Of a DNA stretch of 64,000 nt, positions 44,939 through 56,135 are shown one piece after another (position 1 is the stretch's first letter; the number at the start of each line of letters is the position of its first letter). The stretch is taken from positions 42,553,574 to 42,617,573 of the forward strand of contig CM063114.1 in assembly GCA_031841125.1 (NCBI GenBank), written 5' to 3'. Below the pieces are notes generated by a model, which saw only the letters and a list, made by a program, of their open reading frames with translations, ran no database searches and was not told the origin of the DNA. The translations under genes and the position numbers were made by a program. This DNA is from Acanthococcus lagerstroemiae (Eukaryota > Arthropoda > Insecta > Hemiptera > Eriococcidae).

Positions 44939-46763
44939 TCTCTCTATAAATTAAAAACCAAAACTCCTCTTCCCCCTCTCCCTCCCCTCCTTCCTTCTCT
45001 AGGAAAAAAACTCCAAGGAGCCTTGTGCCTATCTAAAAATCAGAAAAATTGCAGGGGCAGATCGGCTACTTTCAAGGACATAAGTTTAAGACATAACAGA
45101 CATAAAAAGACATATAATGACATAATCACTCATAATGCGGGTTGCTTACCTAAAAATCAGAAAAATTGCAGGGGCAGATCAGCTACTTTCGAGGACATAA
45201 TCTGTTTTAACATAAAAGATCTCCAAGTTTTAAGACATAACCGACATAATAAGACATAAAAAAGACGACATAAGATCTCAAATTGCTGAGGGTTGCCTAC
45301 CCTGCCCCTTGTTTGCTCAATTTTCCTAGGGTAGCCTACCCTCAGGAGGGGGTTCAGGGTTGTGGAGGTAGCTCCTGAAGGCGGAGGAGGGCCCCTGTGG
45401 GGGCGTGGGCTGTGGATGGAGATGGAGGCCCTGGGTGGGGCAGGGGATTAAGATGAGTAAGAGAACCTGATGGAGGAGAACGTCCTTGGTGAGAGAGGGG
45501 ACCAAGGAGAGAAATGGCCGTGGTGTGAGAGGGGCTGGTGGCGGGGTGGGGTCTTGAGGGGGAAGAGCTCTCGGAGGAGGGGTGGTCATGGTTGTGAGAG
45601 CTTCTGGGTGGATGTCCAGGGATTTTCAAGGGGGTTGGAGGACCATAGTGAGAACAAGGGCTGTGAAGGGAGATAAATCCCAGGGAGTAGTGGTGGATGA
45701 GGGGTCGTCGTGGTGGAGGAAATAGTTAGTAGGAGAGGGTGGCCATTGAGGAAGCAGGAGGTAGTGGTGGATGAGGGTCCTGGAGGGGCAGTAAAACTTT
45801 AGTGGATAAGGGCCCGGGGTTATAAGAGGTACTCATGGTGATGGTGATGGGAGCTTCTGAGTGGAGGACCAGGGGATCATCGTGGGAGTTGGAATGAGGA
45901 GGCCGCCGAGAAGAAGCAGTGGAAGAGGAAGGCTCTAGCGAAGGATTATGGCTGCAGTTGGGAAGGGCGTAGTGATGGGTGAAGAGGTCTTGGTGGGGGT
46001 GTGGTACGTGAACAGAAATGAAGGCCATAGTGGTGTGGGGGTGGTCGGAGGGACGTGGTCCTAATGGAGGGCACTTGTGGTGTTAGAGGGTGATCGGGGC
46101 AGACTAGGTGGAGAACTGGGTGATGATCGGAGGGATGAACGGAGGGTGCCATGTGGGGGAGAAGCTGTGGACGGAGAAAGTCATGGAGCGATGTGAGAGG
46201 GTAATGTAAAGAAATTAAGGCCCAGTTGGTGGAGGTCGGTTGTGGTGGTTGATGGTTGTAGAGGTGTGAGGAGGAAGTCCAAGGGACACTGCCTACCCGG
46301 ATGTGCAGAAGGAAAGGGTTCGCAGGGGGGATACTGCGGAGGTAACAGACCATAGGGTGGGCGCTGAAGCCTCTGGTAGGAGATTATGGCCGTTGCGGGG
46401 GAGGATTTTGTGGCTGAGGAGGGCTGCGACTGTTAAAGTGCGACCGTGGAGGCGGACAGCGACCGTGGTGAACGAGGGCGTCGTGGTGGAGGAGGAGTAG
46501 GAGGCTCGCGATGAAGAAAGGATGGAAGGGGAGAATTCATGGTGGAAGATTGAGGACCGATGATAAAGGGGGAGCAAAAGAAACGCATAGCAAACCTCAA
46601 CTTAGGAACAAAAGTTTTAGACCAAACACTGAGGACTGCTGATGGTCGGACGAGGCGCGAAGCGCCGAGCAATCCCGGCTCGAGCGAAGCGAGTAACAGC
46701 GGGGGGTTGGGCCGCGAAACGGCCTGGGTGAGAGGCGGCCAGGGGGAGAAGCTCCCTTGTTTA
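44939..46763 (+). mobile_element. Non-autonomous Helitron 2 with variable repeat (inverted copy)
   Basis: Start A|TCTCTCTATAAATTAAAAAC at 44939, then ATCAGAAAAATTGCAGGGGC and GACATAATNAGACATA words, a G/A-rich cargo matching the reverse complement of 32.1-33.5 kb, and CCAAACACTGAGGACTG before the GAGGCGCGAAGCGCC hairpin (46651-46665). Beyond it are three more GAA-loop hairpins up to 46763, so the true 3' end is uncertain. One cargo unit of about 205 bp present in copy 1 (32833-33039) is absent here. The antisense proline-rich frames are broken. Confidence 0.7.
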
Positions 46764-46765
46764 TA
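46645..46765 (+). repeat. Cluster of four small GAA-loop hairpins
   Basis: GGCGC-GAA-GCGCC, CTCGAGC-GAA-GCGAG, GGCCG-CGAAA-CGGCC and GGGAG-AAG-CTCCC occur within about 120 bp, the last followed by TTGTTT. GC hairpins of this kind mark Helitron 3' ends; several in a row suggest stacked or captured termini. Confidence 0.6.
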
Positions 46766-46799
46766 TTTTAATGTATTACTATAAAGCGACAGGATGGCC

Positions 46800-47740
46800 C
46801 ACCTAGCTCCCCACCTCCCCACCTTACAACTAATGTCTTCGCATGTAGCAAAGTTACAATACTGTTGACCTTTCGAACTAAACGGTTAGAATGAGGCTGT
46901 ATAAATCTACGTGCTAGTTAGTGCTGGAGCCAGACGTTCCAGCCAATTGAGATGCAAAATTTCACACCTAGACTACGTGTAGGGATCCGATGCACTGTAA
47001 AGAATAAAAATAGTTCTGGTACAGGCAGCGCATAGTTTTCCGCATTACGCCGTACAACTGAAGATAAAGACCGGCAATCACCTACCGTTAATTTCATTCC
47101 GATTGAACAATAGCTAATTGTATGTTCAGAAAATTTTTACTAATTTTCGTATATTCGAGCCGGAAATAACGGTCTTTTTAATTAAACACGGAAATTAACC
47201 TTTTCCGAGATTTCGGGCGAAACTGAACAAATTTTTTCGCTGTTGAATGCGCGCCGGCGGTCAGTATGGTGCTTAATTATAATATTATTACGGTTCGAGG
47301 TAATTGCAGGAAATATATTTAAATGCAATGTCGGTTGGAAGGTGCTCTCGTAATGCAAACACTGAGGCGGGGGAAAAAAAGATGCAGCGAATGGCCTCAG
47401 TGAACTGAGGGAACGTGGAAGTGCACAGTTGAATGACCTTTGCCTCTGCATCAGATCGATGTTAATGCTTGCACTATAAATTCATCGTCCGTGGAGGGAA
47501 TGACATGTACGCTGGTGTAGCGCGACGCGACGTGTCTTTCTCGCCTCGGTCGCTACCCCCGAGTGATTTTCAGTTATTTTTATTTATTCGACGTTTTCGT
47601 TTCCTTCGACAGTCTTCGGTACTTTGCATACTTGTGCACTCTATGGAAGCGAGAAATTCGGTATGTGAGTTCGCTTAAGGAACAAGGATCAAATTCAGGT
47701 CGCCCCCGGTTGACTCCCTGGGTCCAAAATTCCTAGAGAA
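46800..47740. promoter_or_regulatory. Non-repetitive DNA with possible conserved non-coding element
   Basis: 47040-47480 has mixed GC, no repeat partner and homeodomain-type cores (GGTGCTTAATTATAATATTA, TTTTTAATTAAACACG). No motif-bearing frame (89 and 69 codons on opposite strands). This would be typical of regulatory DNA near developmental genes, but it is only inference. Confidence 0.25.
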
Positions 47741-47744
47741 TAGT

Positions 47745-47935
47745 ACAGAGGCGAAACTAGACTTACAGTTTGGGGGGTGGAGAAGGAAAATTTGCCGACA
47801 AATATTTTTTGAAAACTAAAAATTTTCCGACAAATATCTTTTAAAAACTAAAAATTCGTCGACAAAACATTTTAAAAATTTGAAAATTTGGCGATTTTGC
47901 AATCAAAATATTTCCTAATTCAAAAAAGAAATAAA
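47745..47935. mobile_element. MITE-like element, CAGAGGCGAAAC family, copy 4 (truncated)
   Basis: Starts CAGAGGCGAAACTAGAC and continues GGAAAATTTGCCGACAAATA. The right part is replaced by the 3' end of a non-LTR retrotransposon, which probably inserted into it. Confidence 0.65.
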
Positions 47936-47942
47936 TATATAT

Positions 47943-48568
47943 ATATAATAATTTTTATTCATTTATATTTTTATTTTATACATTTTACCCTCCCCTGCCG
48001 ACGGGTAATACCTAGGTTCTTGGCAGGGGAGCCACAGTGTTACATCAGATAATGATAGTATTAATGGATAACTGAAAAACAAAACCAAAACAAGCAAACA
48101 AACAAACGAAACACAAAGAGAAAAAAAGGGGAAAAAAGAAAAGAAAAAGAGAGCTATTTTACTACCGACAAAAGCCATACAGGCATACACTTTCACGTAC
48201 ACTCCTCCCTTGCACATAAGTATACATAACACATTCTCACACAAGCACACACTCTATCTTTTTTTCATATACATAGGCAAGCATTTTCAAACATGCACCA
48301 TTCAGGCAGACATTGATGATTCCAGCTATATTATTCGCTACATATTTATCTCAGTTCCCGCAATATTCTTTTTAATGTCCCCCTTCCCTTAGGATCTAAT
48401 AGGTCTATGCTTGGGTGCTTTCTGACAAGTTCATTACAATACATCAATCCTTTCACTACAGGAGAATTTCTGTGAGTTTCCGTTCTGGAAGGTGGGAAGT
48501 AGAAAACGTTGGGGGAGTGACTGGCAGGTCGAGGAATATTGATTTGTATTTTGCCCAATAAGTGTGAA
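47943..48568 (-). pseudogene. CR1/RTE-like non-LTR retrotransposon, 3' part
   Basis: Minus strand from the Helitron edge: SHLLGKIQINIPRPASHSPN, VFYFPPSRTETHRNSPV and a stop near 48346, followed by a 3' UTR ending CCTCCCCTGCCGACGGGTAA-complement and an A/T-rich tail. The pattern (LL..I.INIP..........F..P..RT....NSP) is the usual ORF2 C-terminus of this group. It continues in the piece at 51970-52590 on the other side of the Helitron. Confidence 0.75.
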
Positions 48569-49302
48569 TCTACTTTATAAGAGAGAAACCGTTTTTTCCA
48601 ACAGACTTGCCGTCTCAATGACTGGATGAAATGCCATGAAATTTGGAAGACTCATAGAACTCACCTACGAGTAGGTGTATGTTGTTAAAAAAAAAAGTGC
48701 GAAAATGCATTTATAAAGCTTCAATAAAGCTTGAAAGTTGCCTTGCATATGTGTCTATGTGTGAGTGTTCCGCGCGCTTACCCCGTCATTGTAAACGCGT
48801 GTTAGAGTGATCAGTGTGACAACATATAACACATCGTGAATATAGAACAATCAGGGTTTCTTTCATCTAAAAGCGTCTCAGTGTACATACTGCGGTTGAT
48901 CAGGCCATGTTGCGTTTTTTTATTATTGAACTTTTACTTCACAAATCCTTTTATAGGGCTTCATGTGTTCAAAACTTAGGCCATGTGTCGTTTTTTTATT
49001 ATCGAATTTTCATTTTACAAATACTTTTTTGCTTCATTTTTCATTTATTAAAGAGATTTTAATGTAATATATAAATACGAGTCTCGATTTTTCCTCACCA
49101 GTGTTCTCAGGTATTACTGAAGGAAATCTTTTTAAAAATGTCTCACCTAAAAGTAAGTATTCCCTAGCAGCTTGGCGTGAAAATTTTTTGATAACTGTAA
49201 CGTAAAACGAACTGATTTTCCGATGCGCAGAATCCCGCCAGTTACCCAAGTAACTGAAAGGGAACGAAGGGTAACTGACAGGTTTCTGGGTAATCTAAGG
49301 GT

Positions 49303-49608
49303 AACTGGACGCTGTTAAGCATAAGGGAACCAACCAGTAAAATCTGTTTTTTGAGAACACGTGATTCGAAGTTCACGAGCCATGTAGAAACGAGAGGACA
49401 TAGCGTTTACGGATAAGATTTTTTCAACGTGAGTGCACATTTTTGAATCGGGGGGGGGGGCAATTTTGAAAAATTATGCTTTTTATGCACTTACCAATAA
49501 CGATACTAAATTCTACTTTTCATGCACTCACCAATAACAATACTAATAAATCATTCTGCTTTCAAATGTCAGCTGGTTTCCTTGCCCTTAACAGCGTCCA
49601 ACTGACGT
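49303..49608. mobile_element. TIR element nested in Helitron 3, about 305 bp
   Basis: ACTGGACGCTGTTAAG at the left and CTTAACAGCGTCCAAC at the right are inverted, extended by GGGAACCAACCAG against CTGGTTTCC. GGGTAACTG words flank both sides (49285-49305, 49638-49665). Matches 14485-14737 in reverse. Confidence 0.8.
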
Positions 49609-51427
49609 TTGCAAATGGATGGGTGACTTTTCTGCGGGTAACTAGGGTAACTGATTGCGGTAACTGATTGCGCATCCGGTTGGGAGACAGATATACCAAG
49701 TTCAAAACTCAGTTCATGTTGCGTTTTTTTACTATAGATCTTTCATTTTACAAACATTTTTTTGCTTCATTTTTCATTTATTGAGAAGATTAAAGCGATG
49801 TAAGTAGATGTTTCATGTTGCGCTTTTTTACTATCGAACTTTTATATTTTACAAATAATACTGTTTTTTATTTCATCTGACTGGGACTGGGCAAATTGTA
49901 GAAGCACTATAGCGTCGAATCTTCTAGTGCGTATTTTTTTTTACTATCAAACTTTTATTTTACAAATACTTTTTTGCTTCATTTGTCTTTTATTGAAGAG
50001 ATTAAAGAGATTTAGATGATAAGTAAAGTATAACGGCTAGGCATTTTCAAAGTGCGAAGTTACAATCGTACTGCATACAATGATAAGAAGAACATATAGC
50101 GCGACCTGTGACACAAACATACAAACTGTTACCTATCAAAGTTGTTATCTATAATTAATGTTTTTGAAAGCCTCTGACTGGGACTGTGCAAATTATAGAA
50201 GCGCCAGCGTCAAATAGGTTATAATGTAAACCATCACCATTCGAATTTTTATCCTCTGAGGTCTATTCTGAAATATTTTATTAAAAATAATAATAGTAAG
50301 GTAAGCTACCTATTCTGAGCCTAGCATCAATTGTGAGTCCTTTTTTCGAAAACGCGTTTTCTCGCTAGATCGAGGCATTGGACAACCGTGAAACCTCTTC
50401 CATTCGAAGGACCAACATGTTTTACACTATCCATGTTGGTTTCAAATTCATAACTCAATGTGTTTGTTGTGATGGAATTTTTTTTCAAAGTTGTTATCAA
50501 AACATGCCTTATTTTTCATGTGTGTGAAATATCAATTCTGTGAAAAACGATCGATAAGTACTTTAAATTAATATTTTCTCAACGTATTATACATATATGG
50601 TTGTGTAGAGGAGAGTCTAGGGAACATTTTTCCGCTTGAGTTTTCGATTTCGGTTCACATATAGGTGTGTGCGGAAAAAATAAAGGAACTCAAAAAATGG
50701 GGGAAATAGTTTGCAAAAATCGCGAAAAATCAAAGTGAATGATCGGATAATCGAATGAAAAGTGTAGTACAAGTGATACTTTAACTTATAAAACCAAATT
50801 TCACGTTTTTTCAGTTACTTTTTCTAATCAAACTTTAGCCCAACCCACAATTAGTACTACCTTTTTTTAGACCCATTATTGGTACTGTGAATTTACTCGA
50901 CTTTAATGTGTTTTTAAAATACCTAAAAGTCAAATAAGACGAGTCAACGTGTTTTTAAAATAAATTTGAAATGCTTACTTAAGTAAACTGCATCATTTTT
51001 CATTTGATTTATTATACTCACCAATTGTGGGTATATCAAAAAATTTCGTATCAATTGTGGGTCGTTGCCAATTAATATGGGTCGACCCATAATTGGTATT
51101 TTCAAAAGTTGTTCGGATCGAGAAAATTCCACCTGGAATTTTGAACAACTTAGAAGGCCTCAGAGTGCTTTTTGAATTTCAATAGTTGTCCATGTACAGA
51201 TTCTGTAGTCCTCAGTGTCATTTGCGAGGATATTTTATAGTGAATTGTTGGAGAATCAGAAAATACCCATAACTGGGAGCTGCACTCAATCTTGGGTTTT
51301 GAGAACTTTTGGGGAAAAATTCACCAAAAATCCAAAAATGCTTAAAACTCAAAAGTAACTGTCACAAGTAGTAATAAGTTCATTATGATAGGTAATATTT
51401 ATTACTGTTGAAGCAGGGCGTGACAAT

Positions 51428-51938
51428 GAACAAAAACACCCTCAGTACTCCTATTGAGGTCGTGAAATGTACAGGATAATTTGATCACTTCTTATTTTTT
51501 AGATAGAGAAGAACGGGTAATCCGATTTAATTTTCAAAGATTACCAAGCTTACACATTTATGAAAAAACAATTTCATGCTTCATTTTCTTTCATTAAAGA
51601 AAATTTTCAAAACGTATATGTATCAGCCTGTTTATTTCTATATGGGAATTTACATGTAATTTCGTTTCATACTATTGCATATGTTTGGGCAAAAGTACCG
51701 CTTAGTACTTCTGTTGAGAACGTGAAATGTACAGGATAATTCGATCATATCTCATTTTGGAGATAGAGAAGAATGGGCAATTCTATTTAATTTCCAAAGA
51801 TTACAAAGCTTATCCATTTTAGGAAAAAACAATGTCATGTTTCATTTTCTTTATTTTTTTCGAAACGCCTGTTTTTTTTTCTGTATGGGAATTTACATGT
51901 TATTTCGTTTCATTTATGATACTAATGCATAATGTTTG
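51428..51938 (+). repeat. Two-copy tandem repeat at the Helitron 3' end, about 260 bp
   Basis: CAGTACTCCTATTGAGGTCG (51451) and TAGTACTTCTGTTGAGAACG (51703) begin two segments sharing GTGAAATGTACAGGATAATT, GATAGAGAAGAANGGG, CAAAGATTACNAAGCTTA and TATGGGAATTTACATGTNAT. Confidence 0.85.
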
Positions 51939-51969
51939 AGCCCGTCCGAAGGACGGGTAATTCAGCTAG

Positions 51970-52590
51970 TCATGTATATATGCGAGATTAGGATGTCGTT
52001 TGTAAACAAAATTGCGGCTGCCTTCCGTCGAGTTTCCAAAGACTGGAGTTGGTAGCCCTCAAGTAGCTCATCATAAGTAAGGTCATTTGGATAGTACTGA
52101 AATTGCTCTTCATATATGTATCGTAAAAATTTTTCTTGAATTTTTTCAATTTGTTGATTGAGTTTTTTCGATTTAAAGTGCCAAATGATGGATCCAAATT
52201 CTTGTCTAGACCTTACTAACGAGGAATATAGAATTAATATGGTGTCAATTTTAAATAATTGAGCATTTCTGTAAAAAAAAAAAACGAGTATGGATCTAGC
52301 AGATTTTATTACATGGTTGAAGTGAGGAATAAATGACAGTTTAGAGTCAAAAATGACACCCAGGTCCCTAATTTCCAATTTGTTTTCCAGTGGATGTCCT
52401 CCTATGGTATATTGCAAAGCTATGGGATATTGTTTTTTAGTGAAGGTTATTTGGCAACATTTTTTAAAGTTAAGAGGCAGGTTATTTTCTTCACACGAAG
52501 CAGCGAGGATGTTAAGGTCATCTTGGAGCTTAATGGAGTCAGTACTATCTTTGATTAATTTATAAAGCTTCAAGTCATCAGCACTATGTG
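51970..52590 (-). pseudogene. CR1/RTE-like non-LTR retrotransposon, RT palm and thumb
   Basis: Minus-strand reading with the RT catalytic ADDLKLY at the start, then LQDDLNILA, NNLPLNFKKC, IRDLGVIFDSKLSFIPHFNH, ILYSSLVRSRQEFGSIIW and IEKIQEKFLRYI. This is the typical palm/thumb of Jockey-superfamily elements. The open stretch is long (about 200 codons), so it is less decayed than most neighbours. It is 5'-truncated within the RT and its C-terminus continues at 48568 after the Helitron. Confidence 0.85.
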
Positions 52591-54300
52591 GGACGTGGTC
52601 AGAATTACGAAGGCAGGTGAGGGAAGGGGCATGAGAAGAGGTGATCCACGATGAGAGAGTTTTCATCTTCACAGGTGTGGGCAGAGATAAAGGTTAGTGA
52701 GAAGATGCGTACGTATGAGGCGTGCATGTCCAATCCTTAGGCGGGTGACGATGACTTCCTTGTGGCGGGAGGAATGTTGGGACGAAGGAGTGTAGCAAAC
52801 TATCTATAGAGTAGGCGTAAGCGGTGCGTCGGTTGTACTTTGAACCATCAGTGAAGTATAGGATACGGTCTGGAAAGCGGTCCAGAATTTCTTGCAAATG
52901 TGTCCGATAAACTTAGATGTAGATTTTTTAGGGAATTCTGTAAGTTCAGAATCGCATGGGAGAAGGTTCAACAACCAGGGTGGTGGTGATGTATGGATTG
53001 TCGGTAATGAACTGTAGGAAAAAGATACGTGACAGTGTCCCCTCAAAGTGTGAACGTAAGTGCAGTGAGGATTTAGGAATAGAGGTGTAGTTTAAAGGGT
53101 TAAAGAGATACACATAGGAAGGAAGATTAGGGTTGTGTGATATGTGACGAGAAGTTTGGCGGTGACTTGCATTCGGCGGTAAGAGAAAGGAGGAATTCCA
53201 GCATCGGCACACATACTAAAAGCTGGGCTAGTGCGAAAGGCGCCAATGGCGATACGTAAACCCGCATTTTGAACAGCGTCAAGAACCTTCAAGTATGAGG
53301 GAGGGGCAAGTCCATATATGGATGATCCGTAATTCATGATAGATCGGATCAGAGTCTGGTATAACTGAATGAGTAGTCCTCTGCTACATGTGAGAGGTAC
53401 TTCAGAACGCTGAGTGATCGCATACATTTGGCTTTTATGTGTTTTATACGAGGTAACCAGGAGAGGCGAGCGTCAAGATAGAGGCCGAGAAATTTGACTG
53501 AATTGGAGCGAGGAATCGATTGTGAGTGGAGTAGAAGAGTTGGAGCAATTAGATTGTTTGTTCGATGCTGGAACATCACGCGTTCTGTTTTGCTTGGTGA
53601 TATACAGAATCCGTGTCTAGATGACCATATTTCGATTGGTTTCATGTTTTCTTGGAGTAGTCTATGGGCACGTTGTTGGTTTTTGGATTTGAGGTGCATG
53701 CTGAAGTCATCAGCAAATAGTATTTGTGTGAGAGGGAAACAAACCTGGAGAGTGATCTCATTAATAGCAGTCAAAAACAAGGTTACGCTGAGGACTGACC
53801 CTTACGGGACTCCATTGACGGGCGGTCGGGGACAGGAAAGATGTCCTCCCACACGTACCCTAATGAAACGGTCTTGCAGGAAGCTTAGTAAAATTAGAGA
53901 AAGGTGTTCGCGTAAACCGTATGTATGAAGCAGAGAACAGATGTGATACCTCCATACTCTATCGAAGGTCTTCTCCATATTGAAGAATACTGAGAACAGT
54001 TTTCCAGTTGAAAATGCATCACAAATTTGTGCCTGCAGATCAGCCAGAGCAATGCTGAATGTTGATCGAGATTTACGAAAGCCATACTGTGACACCGAAA
54101 GTCTATTGTTAGATTCCAGGTACCAGATTAGCCTTTCGTTAATGATTGTTTCAAACGTTTTGCCGAGGACGCTAGTTAATGAGATAGGACGACATAACTT
54201 GGGTGGAGAGGCACTGAGGATGGTTTTATGATTGGTATGACAATTACTGTTTTCCAATTAGGTGGGTAGGTAAACTCGCAATCTTCTCTTTTATTTAAAA
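52591..54300 (-). pseudogene. Jockey-type non-LTR retrotransposon, RT to RNase H and zinc tail
   Basis: Minus strand: YPPNWKTVIVIPIIKP, then RPISLTSVLGKTFETIINER, VSQYGFRKSRSTFSIAL, MEKTFDRVW, VNGVP, QILFADDFSMHL (catalytic), VKFLGLYLDARLSWLPRIKH, SIMNYGSSIYGLAPPSYL, then an RNase H start ILYFTDGSK, and KEVIVTRLRIGHARLIRTHL with a C..C..H..C-type tail ending CPFPHLPS near 52605. Numerous frameshifts. The endonuclease half is missing upstream of 54300. Confidence 0.88.
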
Positions 54301-54904
54301 AGAAAATTGTGGTGGAGGAGGGGGGATTCTTAGTTACACTAGAACATCCGCGATAAATTCCACCAATTCAGTTCAGACAGGACTGTTATCATCTTTTAAC
54401 AAAGAAAGCATAGGGAGATGTCCATCGTTGTGGATGCTACCATCTTGCCTCAGTACCTACCTGTTATATTTTTTTAAATGTTCGTTTCAAGTCGTTTTGT
54501 CCCAGTGTAGTAGTATTATTATTCAGAAAGATTGGACGTATATGTGGGGACGTTCAGTTTGCTGTCAGTGACTTCACATTTCCAAAAGGGATGGGGTAAA
54601 GTTCTGTTACCAGGGTTTTCAATCCATTGTCGTGGTCAATCTTTGGTGCGGAGATATGAACCATGTACATTTTTCAGCGCAACAAATAGCAATACTGGTA
54701 CACGATCTATGTACCAGATCGTAATCATTGGGCATCTGATACCACAATTTTTAAAAAAATGGGAAAGGAAATTCTTGAAGTTGTTTCGTTTATAGACGTG
54801 GATATCCGTGCTTTCGCCACGGACAGGATGTCTATCGTCGTGGACGAACGTCGACCCCTCACCCTAAATTTTGATGCTCCTGCTCTGTAGAATAATTGAA
54901 TATT
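54301..54904. other. No recognised feature
   Basis: Frames of 87 and 64 codons without motifs. Confidence 0.4.
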
Positions 54905-55405
54905 CTCTGTTGTTGTCATATTCCTTAGTCTCTCGACTAGTAGGTTGCGTTTCTCTACTTTTTTCTCTCCTGTGCTAATCTTTTCATTTCTGAGAAGGAT
55001 TTATTTATTTATTTTATTTTATACATTTTACCCTCCCCTGCCGACAGTTAATACCCAGGTTCTTGGCAGGAGAGCCACAATGTTACATCCCCCCGGTAAT
55101 AATAATATTTACCTTGGATCCTTCTTTATCTGCTTTTCATAGCTCATTCTTTGCCTTCCTTTCCTGACCTTTCCCTCAACCAATGCTTCTAGCAATAATA
55201 ACACATTAACAATATCCCTGGATGTCTTATATTACGTCCTGTCAATTTAACTTCTCTTCACGATTATACTCCAAATTTCTCTTTTTCTTCCTATTCGCCT
55301 CAATGCGTTCTCATCCTGATCTCTTCTGTCCATTTGATTTTCATCATTCTCCGAGACCACCACAATTCAAAAGCTTCTATTCGTTCTCTTTCTTGTATTC
55401 CTGAT
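54905..55405 (-). pseudogene. RTE/Jockey-group RT debris, second copy
   Basis: Aligns with 37243-37735 on the same strand (TCTCGACTANTAGNTTGCGT, TCTGCTTTTCATANCTCATT, ATTATACTCCAAATTTCTCT, AATTCAAAAGCTTCTATTCG). It carries an extra segment at 55008-55110. Confidence 0.65.
55008..55110 (-). mobile_element. Short 3' fragment of the CR1/RTE-like element
   Basis: TATACATTTTACCCTCCCCT, GCCGACAGTTAATACCCAGG, TTCTTGGCAGGAGAGCCACA match 47970-48045, the 3' end of the element at 47943-48568. Absent from the sister debris at 37.3 kb, so it is a severely 5'-truncated later insertion. Confidence 0.75.
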
Positions 55406-55917
55406 ACAAGGGGAGGACATCTGGGAAATTACCCCTCCCTGAGAGAGAAATTTAAGTTGAAAATACCTGCTTTAAAAATATAGTGGAGAGGTGAGAAAAT
55501 CTTATGAGTCTTAAATAAGTCAGGAATCTTGAAGTTTTCTTGAGGCCCGGAATTCCTGCAAAACATTGATGTTGAAATACATATGTAAGGAGATCCATAG
55601 CATTCGTTCACTTTTGCAGAAGAAGGAGAAAGACTTATGGAATTTATAATTCTTGAGTTAAGAGGGTGGATTCAGCTCTGAGCCCCCCCCCAGCCACTAA
55701 TAAGATTTTTTGATTGATTTCACATGTCAAAAGGTATCTGTTTCGATCGATTGGCATTCGTTTCTCATAAGTAGCTTCTCGTGGGGCAGATATGTCAGAT
55801 GTGCCCACTACGAGGCCCTTTTACGGCCACTTTTCAAAGGAAAGAGGTATAACAATCATGAAAGGGGAATTTTTAATCAGTGGAAGATTAAGGACTGCTG
55901 AAGAGAGACCCAAGCGG
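55406..55917. other. No recognised feature
   Basis: Short frames only (60 and 63 codons), no repeat partner noticed. Confidence 0.4.
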
Positions 55918-56135
55918 AGGTCTGGTTGGCCGCATGAATAGCGCGCTAGTCTCGGAATCCGGAGGTCCCGGGTTCGAGCCCACGTAGCAACTCACTGCAT
56001 TTCGACCTACCTAAGCCGGTTTTTCGGCAAGCAGAGAAAGAGGGCTAAGACAGCCCTAATAGCCTCCCCGACGTCTCTGTGGTTATGCTCGAAAGGGCGG
56101 ATTCCAGGGCTCGGGTTGAGAGTAAAATTAGAAAA
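55918..56135 (+). mobile_element. tRNA-derived SINE, full-length
   Basis: GGTCTGGTTGGCCGCATGAA (A-box region), GTCCCGGGTTCGAGCCCACG (B-box), CGGTTTTTCGGC, GGGCTAAGACAGCCCTAATA and GCTCGAAAGGGCGGATTCCA, ending GGGTTGAGAGTAAAATTAGA. The Pol III promoter boxes are in the correct order about 45 bp apart. Confidence 0.88.

Larger units (their letters stand above)
48569..51969 (+). mobile_element. Full-length non-autonomous Helitron 3, about 3.4 kb
   Basis: 5' end A|TCTACTTTATAAGAGAG at 48569, with the family-typical GACTGGATGAAATGCCATGA about 60 bp inside. 3' end: perfect hairpin CCCGTCC-GAA-GGACGGG (51941-51957), TAATTCAG, then CTAG (51966-51969) followed by host T. Insertion is exactly between A and T. 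The interior has five TTTTTTTANTATNGAACTTT-type repeats (48900-50020), a nested TIR element and a two-copy 265-bp tandem repeat. No Rep/helicase, so mobilised in trans. Confidence 0.88.

Noticed and set aside
45326..46577. Series of minus-strand proline-rich frames, possibly a gene
   Set aside because: Broken copies of the same Helitron cargo repeat as 32.6-33.6 kb; C/T-rich DNA lacks stops by composition.
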